Source: an uncultured Bacilli bacterium (lineage in GTDB: Bacteria > Bacillota_I > Bacilli_A > RF39 > UBA660). Taken from it: a stretch of DNA of 46,644 bases. Position numbers and translations under genes: made by a program. Location of the stretch: assembly GCA_947628345.1 (NCBI GenBank), contig CANQZM010000007.1:1-46644 (forward strand), in the 5' to 3' direction. Positions 1-12,810 of the stretch are shown in pieces (the first letter of the stretch is position 1; each line of letters opens with the position of its first letter). The notes below the pieces were generated by a model. That model saw nothing but the letters and a program-made list of their open reading frames with translations, did no database searches and had not been told where the DNA came from.

Positions 1-582
1 TATGTAAAAAAAGAAGATATTGAGTTTTTAGAAAAACTAGGTGTTGGAGACTCCAAAAAAATTAGTGATGATAAAATCAAAAAAATAGCTCCGGAAATAG
101 CTAAAAAAATTATTTACCGAAGTTTAATTTTAAGTAATACCGAATATAACGAAAAATATCAAAAGAATATTAATATGAATCAAATTAAAGCTATTATGCA
201 TAATAAAGTTTTATTTCAATTAATCAATGAAGAAAAACCTAAATACGATAAAATTATTGTTGATGAATTTGCTAAAGAGGCAAGATATTATAGTTATTTA
301 AAAAATATTGATAAAGTTCAAAAAAACATTACTTTCTTAACCAAAGCCGAGGATAAAAATTTAGCTGTTGCAGCTTCTTCTATTATCAGTAGATATATTT
401 TCTTAAAAGAATTTGACAAATTAAGCGACTCTATTCATATACCTTTACCTAAAGGTGCCTCTAAAGACGTTGATACTATTGGTGAAGAAATAGTTGAAAA
501 GTTTGGAGAAGAAAAATTAAAGGAAATCGCTAAGCTAAACTTTAAAAATACTGAACGTATCCTACATACAATGATTTATTAA
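1..582 (+). CDS. rnhC: Ribonuclease HIII, C-terminal part (5' end outside window)
   Basis: Frame 1 is open from base 1 (YVKKEDIEFLEKLGVGDSKKISDDKI...) into the listed ORF; GVGDSKKISD, VDEFAKEARYYSYL and AVAASSIISRY are RNase HII/HIII motifs. Confidence 0.9.
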   Translation, partial: YVKKEDIEFLEKLGVGDSKKISDDKIKKIAPEIAKKIIYRSLILSNTEYNEKYQKNINMNQIKAIMHNKVLFQLINEEKPKYDKIIVDEFAKEARYYSYLKNIDKVQKNITFLTKAEDKNLAVAASSIISRYIFLKEFDKLSDSIHIPLPKGASKDVDTIGEEIVEKFGEEKLKEIAKLNFKNTERILHTMIY

Positions 583-592
583 AACATTGTGT
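566..592. terminator. Possible bidirectional hairpin at convergent gene ends
   Basis: ACAATG-atttattaaaa-CATTGT inverted repeat spanning both stop codons; short stem. Confidence 0.45.
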
Positions 593-1133
593 AAATCAGT
601 GGTGTAAAAATACTAGATGTCAAAACAAATACCAGAATACTTATTATTATTAATATAATTAATAATGGTATCATATAAAAATAATCCTTAGAGAATAAAC
701 TTAATAATTTTAAATAACGATATTTAGGTAATGTTTTATTATAAGAAGTTTCAAAAGTAGTAAAACTACTATTAGTAACTTCTTTTTTTTCTTTAAATAT
801 CAATCCGATTGGAACAACTACTATATAATAAATACATAATAAAACAATATCTAGGCAGCATATACCTAAAATGTTAAATACTCTAGTAGTAGAAATTCTT
901 AGTTTTTTTAAAATTTTAAATTTTGGATTTATAGTTGCTAATAAAACACAAAAAATGCCATAAAAAACTAATAAAATATATAATAAAGAGACAAAAGAAA
1001 ATTTATTATAAAAAAAGTTAAATGAAAATATAAGAATAATAGAAAAACCAAAAAATATTCCAAAAATATAATTATTAATAACTTCTTTTTTTAGATTTTT
1101 TCTATTTTTTAGATTAATATATGTATCAACCAT
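579..1133 (-). CDS. Membrane protein; SxtJ-like N-terminal part joined to a DUF5989-like C-terminal segment
   Basis: Hydrophobic 184 aa; INPKFKILKKLRISTTRVFNILG...VVPIGLIFK resembles SxtJ-family proteins and the tail ...VLTSSIFTPLIYTMF resembles DUF5989; next to a carbamoyltransferase. Confidence 0.6.
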   Translation of the reverse strand: MVDTYINLKNRKNLKKEVINNYIFGIFFGFSIILIFSFNFFYNKFSFVSLLYILLVFYGIFCVLLATINPKFKILKKLRISTTRVFNILGICCLDIVLLCIYYIVVVPIGLIFKEKKEVTNSSFTTFETSYNKTLPKYRYLKLLSLFSKDYFYMIPLLIILIIISILVFVLTSSIFTPLIYTMF

Positions 1134-1135
1134 AA

Positions 1136-2911
1136 TTACACCTTCTTATTATTTTCTTTTTCGAAAAAACGATTACCAATCACGACACAATCCATTTCAG
1201 TATTCATAAAACAATTATATGCATCTATCTCATTACAAACTATTGGCTCCCCTCTTACATTAAATGAAGTATTAACTAATACCGAACAATCAGTTTTACT
1301 CTTAAATTCTTTTAATAAATTATAGATAAAAGGATTACGATATTTATCTACTGTTTGCACCCTTGATGAGTAATCAACATGTGTAACAGCAGGTATTGGA
1401 GATTTTTTCTCTTTTAATAAATCCAATCCTTTAACATTTTTTTTGATAGGAATTTGTAATTCTTTTTTTATGTAATAAGTAGATAACATATAAGGAGATT
1501 CATCATTAATATCAAAATATTTTTTACTATCTTCTAATAAAACAATTGGAGCAAAAGGTCTAAAGCTTTCACGATATTTTATTTTTAAATTAATTGTAGA
1601 TTGCATATCTATTATTCTAGGATCGGCAATAATTGATCTATTTCCTAAAGCTCTAGGGCCATACTCCATTTTACCACGAGCTATTCCAATCACTTTACCT
1701 TTTGCTAACTCTTGTACTATTTTTTTAATTAAAGTTTTTTCTTCATAATATTTATATTTTGCCCCCATTAAAGTCAATTGCTCATCTATTAAATCATCAT
1801 GATCATTAATACTAGGACCTAATAAACTACCTTTCATACTATCTTGTTTATTAACAATACGTTTGTTATCTAAAGCATCATAGTAATAAGAAAGGGCACA
1901 CCCTAAAGCTCCACCAGCATCACCGCTAGCTGGTTGAACAAAAATATTTTTAAATTTAGAATGTCTTTTTAAATAACCAATTGTTACTACATTTAAGGCT
2001 ACTCCCCCAGCTAAAACTAAATTATCACATTTAGTTTCATCATAAACGGTATTAGCAAGTTTTAAAACTATTTCATTTAAAACATCTTGAATACTAGAGG
2101 CAATATCCATATCCTTAGTAGTTATCTTACTATCTGGTTGTCGTTTTTTCTTTCCAAATAATTTTTCAAAGTTTTTATTAATAGTACTAATTCCCCTAGT
2201 ATAATTAAAATATTTTAAATTTAATTTAATTGAACCATCATCATATATAGTTACTAATTCTTTTTTTATTAAACTACTATATTTAGGTTTTCCATAAGGT
2301 GCTAGTCCCATAACTTTATACTCATCAAAATTAATTCTAAAACCTAAATACTGCGTAAAGGCTGAATATAAAAGACCAATTGAATTTGGAAAATTAATGC
2401 ATTTCATTATATTTATTTTATTATTATGCCCAATCCCATAAGTAGTAGTAGCCCATTCCCCTACACCATCAATAGTTAAAATAGCCGCTTTAGAAAATGG
2501 TGATGGATAAAAAGCACTACCAGCATGAGATAAATGATGATCATACATAATGACTTTACTAGTCTTTTTACCAAGTTCTTTTTGAATTTTTTGATCAAGC
2601 CATAAATCATTAGTTAACCATTTAGAAATAGAAACTATAAAGCTAATTATACCCTTTGGAACATTATTATGATGAGTAACAATAATTCTTTGAAACTTAC
2701 TCAAATTATTTTCATAAAAAACAATATGATCAATATCCTCAATATTTAGTTTAGCTTCTTCTAAACAATAACTAATTGCATGATTGGGAAATGATTTATC
2801 ACCTTTAATTCTGGTAAAACGTTCTTCTTGTGCAGCAGCTATAATTTCTCCATTTCTAATTAAGGCGGCAGCACTATCGTGATAATAGGCTGAAATGCCT
2901 AATATATACAT
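1136..2911 (-). CDS. Carbamoyltransferase (NodU/CmcH family)
   Basis: MYILGISAYYHDSAAALIRNGEIIAAAQEERFTRIKGDKSFP, LAGGVALNVV, EYGPRALGNRSI, NTSFNVRGEPIV are family hallmarks. Confidence 0.95.
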   Translation of the reverse strand: MYILGISAYYHDSAAALIRNGEIIAAAQEERFTRIKGDKSFPNHAISYCLEEAKLNIEDIDHIVFYENNLSKFQRIIVTHHNNVPKGIISFIVSISKWLTNDLWLDQKIQKELGKKTSKVIMYDHHLSHAGSAFYPSPFSKAAILTIDGVGEWATTTYGIGHNNKINIMKCINFPNSIGLLYSAFTQYLGFRINFDEYKVMGLAPYGKPKYSSLIKKELVTIYDDGSIKLNLKYFNYTRGISTINKNFEKLFGKKKRQPDSKITTKDMDIASSIQDVLNEIVLKLANTVYDETKCDNLVLAGGVALNVVTIGYLKRHSKFKNIFVQPASGDAGGALGCALSYYYDALDNKRIVNKQDSMKGSLLGPSINDHDDLIDEQLTLMGAKYKYYEEKTLIKKIVQELAKGKVIGIARGKMEYGPRALGNRSIIADPRIIDMQSTINLKIKYRESFRPFAPIVLLEDSKKYFDINDESPYMLSTYYIKKELQIPIKKNVKGLDLLKEKKSPIPAVTHVDYSSRVQTVDKYRNPFIYNLLKEFKSKTDCSVLVNTSFNVRGEPIVCNEIDAYNCFMNTEMDCVVIGNRFFEKENNKKV

Positions 2912-2922
2912 AAAATCACTTC

Positions 2923-4410
2923 CTATTCTATTATTTCTATTGATATTTTACGGCTAGAACTTTTATTAAACTTAGCACTAATATTAAGACTTGAGACTTC
3001 TTTATAAACTCTATATGTATCTTTAGAAATCTTTTTTGGCTTATAAAACTCTAAATTAATCGCATTTAAGTCAAGATCAGTCTTTTTATCAATTGTATTT
3101 AAATATAGTTCTATTTCTCCACCATCACTCTCAACTTTAATTTTGCGTACATATTTAGGAAACTCTAAATTTAATTTAACATAATCTTTATTCAGTGGAA
3201 AATATAAATAATTACTATCTACGGTTTGTTTACCTGATATTTTCGGATAAGTAAAACTATACTTGTTATTATTTTCTTCTAATTCCATTTTTGGAAAAGT
3301 ATCATTTATTTTAAGAGGTAAATTAATTTCTTTCTTTTCTGGAAAAATAAAACTGTAATCTTCTTTTAAAATATTATATACATCATAACCAAAATAAGTA
3401 GTTAATACGTCATTAGGATGAGAATCTCCAGGATTAATACCAGTATTTAAACTATCGATTTTATTTTTTACATATAAATCATTCAAATACTTTTTACACT
3501 CTAACAGATGATAATAAAAAGGGATATTATTGTCTTGCCATAAATTAACTATTGTTTGAGTAGCTTTACTATTTATACTATTAAATTCTAAAACCGAATC
3601 TTCAAAGTAATAAAAGTATGGTATATCTAATTCTTTCAGTTTAGTATCTACTTTATTAACTATTTCTCTATATTGTTCTAAATTTTTGCCTGAAGTAATA
3701 ACCTCTCGATAAACATCCCATCTATACCAAAAATATTTTCCAATAAATGTTAGAAAATCATTATCATTTGTCATATTATAAATTAATCTATCTCCAAGTT
3801 CACTATAGAGATCAGTAAATTGCTTTTGGAAAAAATTTCCTTCTTTTATTTTTTCTGGAGGATATTCATAAATAATATTATTACCATCTTTATCGTGTGG
3901 CTCAGGATCATTAGGTACATAAGTAATAATAACTAAATCAGGATCTATTGTTTTCATTAATTTGTCATTATTAATAATATGATTATATTCATCTTCAGTA
4001 CTATATCCATACTGTCCTGCAGCAATTATTTCAATATCGTTATATCCATCTTCCTTGAATAATTGATATAATCTTTTGTAATAAAGACGATTAACATTAG
4101 TATTAGCATATCCCCAAACAAAGGAGTCACCAATTACTAAAATTCTTTTTTTATTGCCTTTAGCTGGTAATTCACTATCTCTATTTAATAAAATAGGGAA
4201 ATACTCATCACCATAACTATAATATTTGTCTGAAATCATATGATTAATTTTTACTGTTTCAAAATCATAATTCCATGTTGCATTTTGCTTAGTATGTTTA
4301 AAATATAATAATTTGTTGGTTCCGAATAAGATAGCATAGATTATAACCATTAACACAATAATTCTGATTCCTAAAAATAATAAATATTTATACCATTTCA
4401 TTAACATCAC
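2923..4410 (-). CDS. Membrane-anchored SGNH/GDSL-type hydrolase
   Basis: N-terminal TM; RILVIGDSFVWGYA (GDS block) and GDSHPND (DxxH block). Confidence 0.75.
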   Translation of the reverse strand: MMLMKWYKYLLFLGIRIIVLMVIIYAILFGTNKLLYFKHTKQNATWNYDFETVKINHMISDKYYSYGDEYFPILLNRDSELPAKGNKKRILVIGDSFVWGYANTNVNRLYYKRLYQLFKEDGYNDIEIIAAGQYGYSTEDEYNHIINNDKLMKTIDPDLVIITYVPNDPEPHDKDGNNIIYEYPPEKIKEGNFFQKQFTDLYSELGDRLIYNMTNDNDFLTFIGKYFWYRWDVYREVITSGKNLEQYREIVNKVDTKLKELDIPYFYYFEDSVLEFNSINSKATQTIVNLWQDNNIPFYYHLLECKKYLNDLYVKNKIDSLNTGINPGDSHPNDVLTTYFGYDVYNILKEDYSFIFPEKKEINLPLKINDTFPKMELEENNNKYSFTYPKISGKQTVDSNYLYFPLNKDYVKLNLEFPKYVRKIKVESDGGEIELYLNTIDKKTDLDLNAINLEFYKPKKISKDTYRVYKEVSSLNISAKFNKSSSRKISIEIIE

Positions 4411-4637
4411 TATCCATCTTTAAATTACTAACACTATAATTGATTATAACACTCCAAATGTTAGTAATCAAGAAAAACAGATGAGAATTTTTGCGTTTGT
4501 GTCACTAATATTTCAATAAATTTTAATTATCATATGGGTCGAAAATTATTTTATTTTTTACTTATTTTAAATATATTGAAATTTCAAAGTGTTTTTTAAT
4601 CATGCAGCTGTTTTTAAAATTAATTACACCATAAAAT

Positions 4638-4671
4638 AAAAGACTATTGACAAATTTGTCAGCAGTCTTAA
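4638..4671 (-). terminator. Rho-independent terminator after dnaJ
   Basis: Minus strand AAGACTgcTGACAAATTTGTCAatAGTCTT followed by TTATTTTAT. Confidence 0.75.
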
Positions 4672-4693
4672 AGTTATAAAATATTTACTTAAT

Positions 4694-5830
4694 TTATTCG
4701 TTTTTATCTACAAATTTATTAAAGGCTGTTATTTCGCTATCTTCTAAATCAGTATTATCTAAAGCAGAAATTAGTTTTTTCTGTTCTTTAGACAATTTTT
4801 TAGGAGTTATTACTTTCATAACAACATACATATTTCCCTTGGTATTTTTACTTTGATTATCAATACCTTTGCCTCTTATTCTTTGTTTATCAAGAGAATC
4901 TACACCAGCTGGAATAGTAAGTTTGATATTACCATATAATGTTGGAATAGTTTTTTTACATCCTAAAATTGCTTCTGTAATCGTAATTGGAACCTCTAAA
5001 TAAATGTCATCGCCATCTCGTTCAAAATACTCATGTTTTGATACTGAAAATTCCAAATACAAATCACCATTTGGGCCACCATTAGTTCCAGGATTACCCT
5101 TTCCTGATACTCGCAAACGATCACCTGTATCAATACCCGCAGGAATATTAACAGTAATTGTTCTGTTATTCTTTACTTTTCCTTTACCATTACATTTACT
5201 ACATTTTTTTGCAAAAGTTTTACCTGTACCTTTACAATTAGGACAAGTGGTTTTAGAAACAAATGAACCTAAGATAGTGTGTTGTTCTGAAGTAATTGTA
5301 CCACTACCATGACAGCGCTCACAAGTTTCTTCATTAAATCCACCTTTGCCATCACACTCATCACAATCTTCAACAACATCTAAGTTAAGATCTTTCTTGC
5401 AACCGTAAACTGCCTCATCAAAGCTTAACTTAATCTGCATTAATAAGTCTGAGCCTCTAGTAGCACGATTTTTTGTACTTTTAGTACCAAATCCACCAAA
5501 GCCTCCTCCAAAGATGTTATCAAAAATATCGCCAAAATCAAAGTCACTTGCATCAAAGCCAGCGCCACCAAAGCCACCAAAACCACCAAATCCTGATGAT
5601 CCTTTTACTCCAGCTTCACCATATTGATCATACATTTTTCGTTTTTCTTCATCTGATAAAACTTCATAGGCTTCTTGAACTTCTTTAAATTTTTCTTCAG
5701 CATTAGGATCATCTTTATTTAAATCGGGATGAAATTCTTTAGCTTTTTTCCTAAAGGCACTTTTAATTTCTGCATCTGTGGCAGATCTTGATACACCCAA
5801 TACTTCATAATAATCTCGTTTTTGTGCCAT
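4694..5830 (-). CDS. dnaJ: Chaperone DnaJ
   Basis: J domain ([33 protein letters not shown]), Gly/Phe-rich region, four CxxCxGxG-type zinc motifs. Confidence 0.98.
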   Translation of the reverse strand: MAQKRDYYEVLGVSRSATDAEIKSAFRKKAKEFHPDLNKDDPNAEEKFKEVQEAYEVLSDEEKRKMYDQYGEAGVKGSSGFGGFGGFGGAGFDASDFDFGDIFDNIFGGGFGGFGTKSTKNRATRGSDLLMQIKLSFDEAVYGCKKDLNLDVVEDCDECDGKGGFNEETCERCHGSGTITSEQHTILGSFVSKTTCPNCKGTGKTFAKKCSKCNGKGKVKNNRTITVNIPAGIDTGDRLRVSGKGNPGTNGGPNGDLYLEFSVSKHEYFERDGDDIYLEVPITITEAILGCKKTIPTLYGNIKLTIPAGVDSLDKQRIRGKGIDNQSKNTKGNMYVVMKVITPKKLSKEQKKLISALDNTDLEDSEITAFNKFVDKNE

Positions 5831-5841
5831 TTTATCCCTCC

Positions 5842-7644
5842 TTACTTATCAAAATATAATTTTTTAAAATCTTCTAATGTTTTAGAAAATTCTGCAATTG
5901 CACTTTCAAAAATTTTAGTATCTGTTAAATCAATATCTATTATTTTTAATACCTCTAATGGATAATTAGTTCCTCCTGATGATAAAAATTTAAGATATTT
6001 CTCAGTAAATCCTGGCTCTTTATTAATAATATTTTGAGCAACATAACAAGCAATTGACAAACTAGTTGCATACTGATATACATAAAAAGATGTATAAAAA
6101 TGTGGAATTCTTAACCATTCATATTTTATTTCATCATCAACAACTACATTATCACCAAAATATTCTTTATTTAATTCATAATATAAATTGCATAAGTAAT
6201 CACATGTTAAAACGTTTTTAGAATCAACATATTGATGTGCTTTTTGTTCAAATTCTGCAAACATTGTTTGTCTAAAAATAGTAGCTTTAAATAAATCTAA
6301 TTTTTCATTTAAAATTGTTAATTTTTCTTCTTTTGAATTTGAATGTTCATACATGTAATGACTTAATAAAAGTTCATTTGTAGTTGATGCTATTTCAGCT
6401 AAAAATATAGGATAATTTGCAGTTATATAAGGATTATTTTTCATAGTGAAATATGAATGAATAGAATGTCCCAATTCATGTGCTAAAGTACTAACATCAT
6501 TATAAGTATTTGTATAGTTTAATAAAATATATGGATGGGTATCATAAACACCTGTTGAATATGCCCCACTTCTTTTACCCTTATTTGGATATTTATCAAT
6601 CCAACCTTCATTAAATGCTTTTTCTAGGATGGATTTATATTCATCACCATAAATACTTAAGGCATTAATAATTAAATTTTTAGCATCATCATATGAATAT
6701 AATTTATTACTATCTTTTAACATAGCTACATAACTATCATACAAATGATATTCATCTAAATTTAAAACTTTCTTTTTTAATGAATAATAATCATATAACA
6801 CAGATAGATTATTGTGAACTACTTTAATTAAATTATCATAAAGTATGGTAGGAATTTTTCTTTGTGATAAAAACATTTCAATAGAACTATTGTAGTTTCT
6901 AATTTTAGCCGTAATACTATTATTATTTACAGTAGTAGTATATGTAGCTGTAAGTGTATTTTTTACTGATTCATAAGCTTCATATAATTTTTTAAAAGCA
7001 CTTTTCCTAACTTCTCTATTATCTGATTTAATATAATTAGAATAATTAGATTCTGACAATTCTACTTCTTTATTTTGTTCATCTTTAATAATTCCAAAAT
7101 TTAAATCAGCATTTGTTAAGTAAGAAGAAATATTACCACTAGATCCTAAAACAGGACTATACATTGCAATTACTTTTTCAACTTCTTCACTTAATGTGTG
7201 TTCTTTTTTTTCAAAAATTGTATCAAAGAAATATTTATAAGGTTTTAACTCTTCTTCTTTAGTAAGATAAGAAGTAATTAATGATTTTTCTTCTTGTAAA
7301 ATTTTAGGAATAATTTTACTAGTTTTTTCAGAATATTCACTATATAAATTGGTTACAATACCCTCTAGTTCTTGATAAGTACTATTAGTTTTATCCTCAT
7401 CGTTTTTACATGAAGCATAAATTGTTAATTTTTCTAGTAATCTAGATACTATTTCATCTTGCATGAAATAATCTTTAAAATTTTTACTACTTTTTAAAAA
7501 ATTAGGTTCTAATTCTGTTAACTTTACTAATTCTTTTTGAAATTTATCAAGATCAACATTAAATTCATCAATATTTTTATAAATTGATTCTAATTGCCAT
7601 TTATCTTCATTTTTTACCTCACTACGACTAATTAATTTTTCCAT
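5842..7644 (-). CDS. pepF: Oligoendopeptidase F (M3B family)
   Basis: [11 protein letters not shown] zinc-binding motif; [24 protein letters not shown]; ~600 aa. Confidence 0.93.
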   Translation of the reverse strand: MEKLISRSEVKNEDKWQLESIYKNIDEFNVDLDKFQKELVKLTELEPNFLKSSKNFKDYFMQDEIVSRLLEKLTIYASCKNDEDKTNSTYQELEGIVTNLYSEYSEKTSKIIPKILQEEKSLITSYLTKEEELKPYKYFFDTIFEKKEHTLSEEVEKVIAMYSPVLGSSGNISSYLTNADLNFGIIKDEQNKEVELSESNYSNYIKSDNREVRKSAFKKLYEAYESVKNTLTATYTTTVNNNSITAKIRNYNSSIEMFLSQRKIPTILYDNLIKVVHNNLSVLYDYYSLKKKVLNLDEYHLYDSYVAMLKDSNKLYSYDDAKNLIINALSIYGDEYKSILEKAFNEGWIDKYPNKGKRSGAYSTGVYDTHPYILLNYTNTYNDVSTLAHELGHSIHSYFTMKNNPYITANYPIFLAEIASTTNELLLSHYMYEHSNSKEEKLTILNEKLDLFKATIFRQTMFAEFEQKAHQYVDSKNVLTCDYLCNLYYELNKEYFGDNVVVDDEIKYEWLRIPHFYTSFYVYQYATSLSIACYVAQNIINKEPGFTEKYLKFLSSGGTNYPLEVLKIIDIDLTDTKIFESAIAEFSKTLEDFKKLYFDK

Positions 7645-7668
7645 AATAATCCTTTCTATATCAGTGAA

Positions 7669-7690
7669 AAGTTCTAGTTTCCTAGAACTT
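7669..7690 (-). terminator. Intercistronic 9-bp hairpin with GAAA tetraloop between dnaK and pepF (terminator/attenuator or processing site)
   Basis: Minus strand AAGTTCTAG-GAAA-CTAGAACTT followed by TTC; perfect 9-bp stem. Confidence 0.6.
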
Positions 7691-7697
7691 AACCATT

Positions 7698-10125
<2,428 letters not shown>

Positions 10126-10139
10126 TTTTTCACCTCTAT

Positions 10140-11138
10140 CTAATAATCTTTTTCTATATTTTCTTTTACAAATTCTAATAAAGAAACAACTCGCTCATAA
10201 TCCATTCTCTTAGGACCAACAATTGCTAAAGTACCTTCTTCTTTACCAGTTGAAAACTTTGTTTTAATTACTGTCACATCATCATCAATATTATTTTCAC
10301 TACCAATAAATATTTTGATGTTGTTATCATCTTCTTCTCTGATTTCTTTAAGTACTGCCCGATCATCTAACTTATTGAAAATATTTTTAATTTTATCAAT
10401 ATTACTAAATTCGGGTTGCTCTAAAAATTTGTTACGCCCAACTATATTTATATCACTTTGTTTAGTCGAAAAATCAGAAAATACGTTGTAAAAGGCATTA
10501 TATATTTGTTCATGTTGAACAACATATTTGCCAATAATTGGTTTAACTTCGTATTCTAGCTTAACACTAACTTCATCAATTGGGGTTCCCACTATGAGAT
10601 TATTAATTAAATTTACCGTCTTCTTAATATCATCTAGCTGAATATTTTCTAATTTCATCTCTTTATGTTCAACGTGACCCTTATCTGTTATGACAATGGC
10701 TACTATAGTATCATCACTAATAGGTATAGCTTCAATTTGTTTTAATAAATTTTCATGAGAATTACTACCAAGTATCATTGTCGCATAACTAGTCATATCA
10801 GAAATAATTTGTAAACTCCTGGTAATACAATCAGCCAAAGGTAATTGTTGGTTTTTAAAAATCATTTGCAGTTTTAACATATCTTCAGCATTCATCTTTT
10901 TCAATTCCATTAAATTATCAACATAGTAGCGATAACCTTCTTCACTAGGAACTCTACCAGATGAAGTATGGGTTTTTTCGAGTAATCCCATATTTTCTAA
11001 CACTGCCATTTCATTTCTAACAGTGGCACTGGAACATTTCAATTTTTTACAAATTAAATTAGAACTAATAGGTTTGGCTAGTTTAATATAATGTTCAACT
11101 ATTAACTTTAAAATATTTTCTTGGCGCTTAGTTAACAT
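10140..11138 (-). CDS. hrcA: Heat-inducible transcription repressor HrcA (start moved to the ATG at 11138)
   Basis: MLTKRQENILKLIVEHYIKLAKPISS...SSATVRNEMAVLENMGLLEKTHTSSGRVPSEEGYRYYVD; GGAGG precedes the internal ATG. The longer GTG start at 11156 lies inside CIRCE. Confidence 0.95.
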   Translation of the reverse strand: MLTKRQENILKLIVEHYIKLAKPISSNLICKKLKCSSATVRNEMAVLENMGLLEKTHTSSGRVPSEEGYRYYVDNLMELKKMNAEDMLKLQMIFKNQQLPLADCITRSLQIISDMTSYATMILGSNSHENLLKQIEAIPISDDTIVAIVITDKGHVEHKEMKLENIQLDDIKKTVNLINNLIVGTPIDEVSVKLEYEVKPIIGKYVVQHEQIYNAFYNVFSDFSTKQSDINIVGRNKFLEQPEFSNIDKIKNIFNKLDDRAVLKEIREEDDNNIKIFIGSENNIDDDVTVIKTKFSTGKEEGTLAIVGPKRMDYERVVSLLEFVKENIEKDY

Positions 11139-11149
11139 TACTACACCTC

Positions 11150-11176
11150 CTAGCACTATAATTTTACGAGTGCTAA
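11150..11176 (-). promoter_or_regulatory. CIRCE operator (HrcA binding site)
   Basis: Plus strand CTAGCACTA-N9-GAGTGCTAA, two mismatches from TTAGCACTC-N9-GAGTGCTAA; lies between the promoter and hrcA. Confidence 0.92.
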
Positions 11177-11180
11177 TAAA

Positions 11181-11209
11181 AGTATATGACTAAAATTAGC
11201 AATTGTCAA
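11181..11209 (-). promoter_or_regulatory. Vegetative sigma-A-type promoter of the hrcA operon
   Basis: Minus strand TTGACA (11209-11204), 17-nt spacer, TATACT (11186-11181). Confidence 0.88.
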
Positions 11210-11226
11210 GAACAATTGCTAATTTT
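11192..11226. terminator. Strong hairpin after the 11231-12238 gene, overlapping the hrcA promoter
   Basis: AAAATTAGCAATTGT-caaga-ACAATTGCTAATTTT, perfect 15-bp stem. Confidence 0.75.
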
Positions 11227-11230
11227 ACTA

Positions 11231-12238
11231 TTATTTTCTGTAAATATATCCTTTTGAACAACCATTTTTATTATATATAGTAGAGCAAAACATGAATCCT
11301 GTTTGTATTTGTTGAAAACTATTATCTCCAAACATATCTTCAGGTATTTGAAGCACAACATTTTCTGAACCTGACAAATTCTCACCCATACCATAGTTAT
11401 CTACTACATCTTTCAAATTTCGATAGCCATTATTTACAGGTAATTCTGACCTAAATTCATAACAATTAGGTTTATCACAAGTAGTATCTTTAATTAAATT
11501 CGTACCTTGATGAAAAAAGCTATCAAGGAGATTTAGGTTACCACCAAGTGGTATTTTTATTTTTTTACTAGTGTCTAAAGTTACTTCTTCTCCGGATGTT
11601 TTATAAATACGCAAATTAAATGCATAATATTCCGGATAGCTTGCTGTTTTTAATAATTCAACATTAACTTTGTCTTGTAATATAGGAGCAACTTCAATGT
11701 CCACTTTTTCACTAAGGTTTTGATTCCCTGTATCTATAAATGCGCCATCATAAAGAATTAAATGTAACTTCTGCTCTGCGGTAATTGATTTTAATTGTCC
11801 TAAATTAATATTAATCCTAAAAGTATTGTTGCCATCAGTAGTAGTACTATAAATATTATCGGATCTAATTGATACTCTTACTACTTGATCAGCACCAACA
11901 CTAACGGAAACCATACCCAACTCTCTGGTATTATCATTAACTTTTTCAACTTTACCAGTTGCACCTTTAATCTCGATAATAACATCTATGTTATAGTTAT
12001 TGCCAGTATATAATTTATCATAAGTTTTACTAGGGTCATGTGATGCAATTACCTTGTTCATCTCAATAGACAATGGTCTTTTTTCCAACGTATATACTAT
12101 GTTATTAACAAATTCTTTACTATTTTTTCTAGTAAATGCCATAGTATTCATAAGCAATGACATAATAAGTATCATTATTATTAATAGTCCATATAACATA
12201 GTAGATATTGCAAAGCCTTTATTATTTAACTTTTTCAT
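11231..12238 (-). CDS. Pilin-like/secreted protein of unknown function
   Basis: MKKLNNKGFAISTMLYGLLIIMILIMSLLM: basic leader, G-F junction and hydrophobic helix as in prepilins but without the usual Glu+5; long extracellular-type remainder. Confidence 0.6.
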   Translation of the reverse strand: MKKLNNKGFAISTMLYGLLIIMILIMSLLMNTMAFTRKNSKEFVNNIVYTLEKRPLSIEMNKVIASHDPSKTYDKLYTGNNYNIDVIIEIKGATGKVEKVNDNTRELGMVSVSVGADQVVRVSIRSDNIYSTTTDGNNTFRININLGQLKSITAEQKLHLILYDGAFIDTGNQNLSEKVDIEVAPILQDKVNVELLKTASYPEYYAFNLRIYKTSGEEVTLDTSKKIKIPLGGNLNLLDSFFHQGTNLIKDTTCDKPNCYEFRSELPVNNGYRNLKDVVDNYGMGENLSGSENVVLQIPEDMFGDNSFQQIQTGFMFCSTIYNKNGCSKGYIYRK

Positions 12239-12267
12239 ATTATCACAACCCTATTGTCATAATAATA

Positions 12268-12810
12268 TCATATTTTTCTTAAAATGACTACCCATTTATC
12301 ACCATACTTTTTTTCTTTAAATTTTAAATAAGTTTCACCATAAATAATTTTATTATAATCATTACTTTCACATACAATTAATCCATCATCACTCAATAGA
12401 TCATATTTTTCAATTAATTCGATACTTTTTTCAATATAATTAGTTGCATATGGTGGGTCTAAAAATATTAGATTAAACTTTATATTTTTTAAAGATTCTA
12501 AAGCTTTAGTATAATCCATATTTAAAATATTACAGTAACTCTTTATATCTAAATTATCTATATTTTTATCAATTATTATTTTAGCTTTATAATCATTATC
12601 ATTAAAATAGACTTTTCTAGCACCTTGACTAATTGCTTCAATTCCTAAATTACCACTACCTGCAAATAAATCTAAGCAAATACTATCTACTATATAATCC
12701 TGTATCATAGCAAATAAACTTTCTTTTACTCTATCCATAGTAGGACGAGTACCTTTTAGTAAATATCCCTCTAGTTGCCTACCCTTTAGTGAACCACTAA
12801 CTATTTTCAT
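12268..12810 (-). CDS. rsmD: 16S rRNA (guanine(966)-N(2))-methyltransferase RsmD
   Basis: MKIVSGSLKGRQL...RPTMDRVKESLFAMIQ; LDLFAGSGNLGIEAISQGA; FLDPPY. Confidence 0.95.
   Translation of the reverse strand: MKIVSGSLKGRQLEGYLLKGTRPTMDRVKESLFAMIQDYIVDSICLDLFAGSGNLGIEAISQGARKVYFNDNDYKAKIIIDKNIDNLDIKSYCNILNMDYTKALESLKNIKFNLIFLDPPYATNYIEKSIELIEKYDLLSDDGLIVCESNDYNKIIYGETYLKFKEKKYGDKWVVILRKI

Noticed and set aside
4411-4693. Intergenic ~280 bp with a loose inverted repeat (AATATTTCAATA...TATATTGAAATTT)
   Set aside because: AT-rich, long loop and no recognisable ncRNA or riboswitch motif; not enough support.
11206-11394. 62-aa minus-strand ORF
   Set aside because: Alternative frame inside the 11231-12238 gene.
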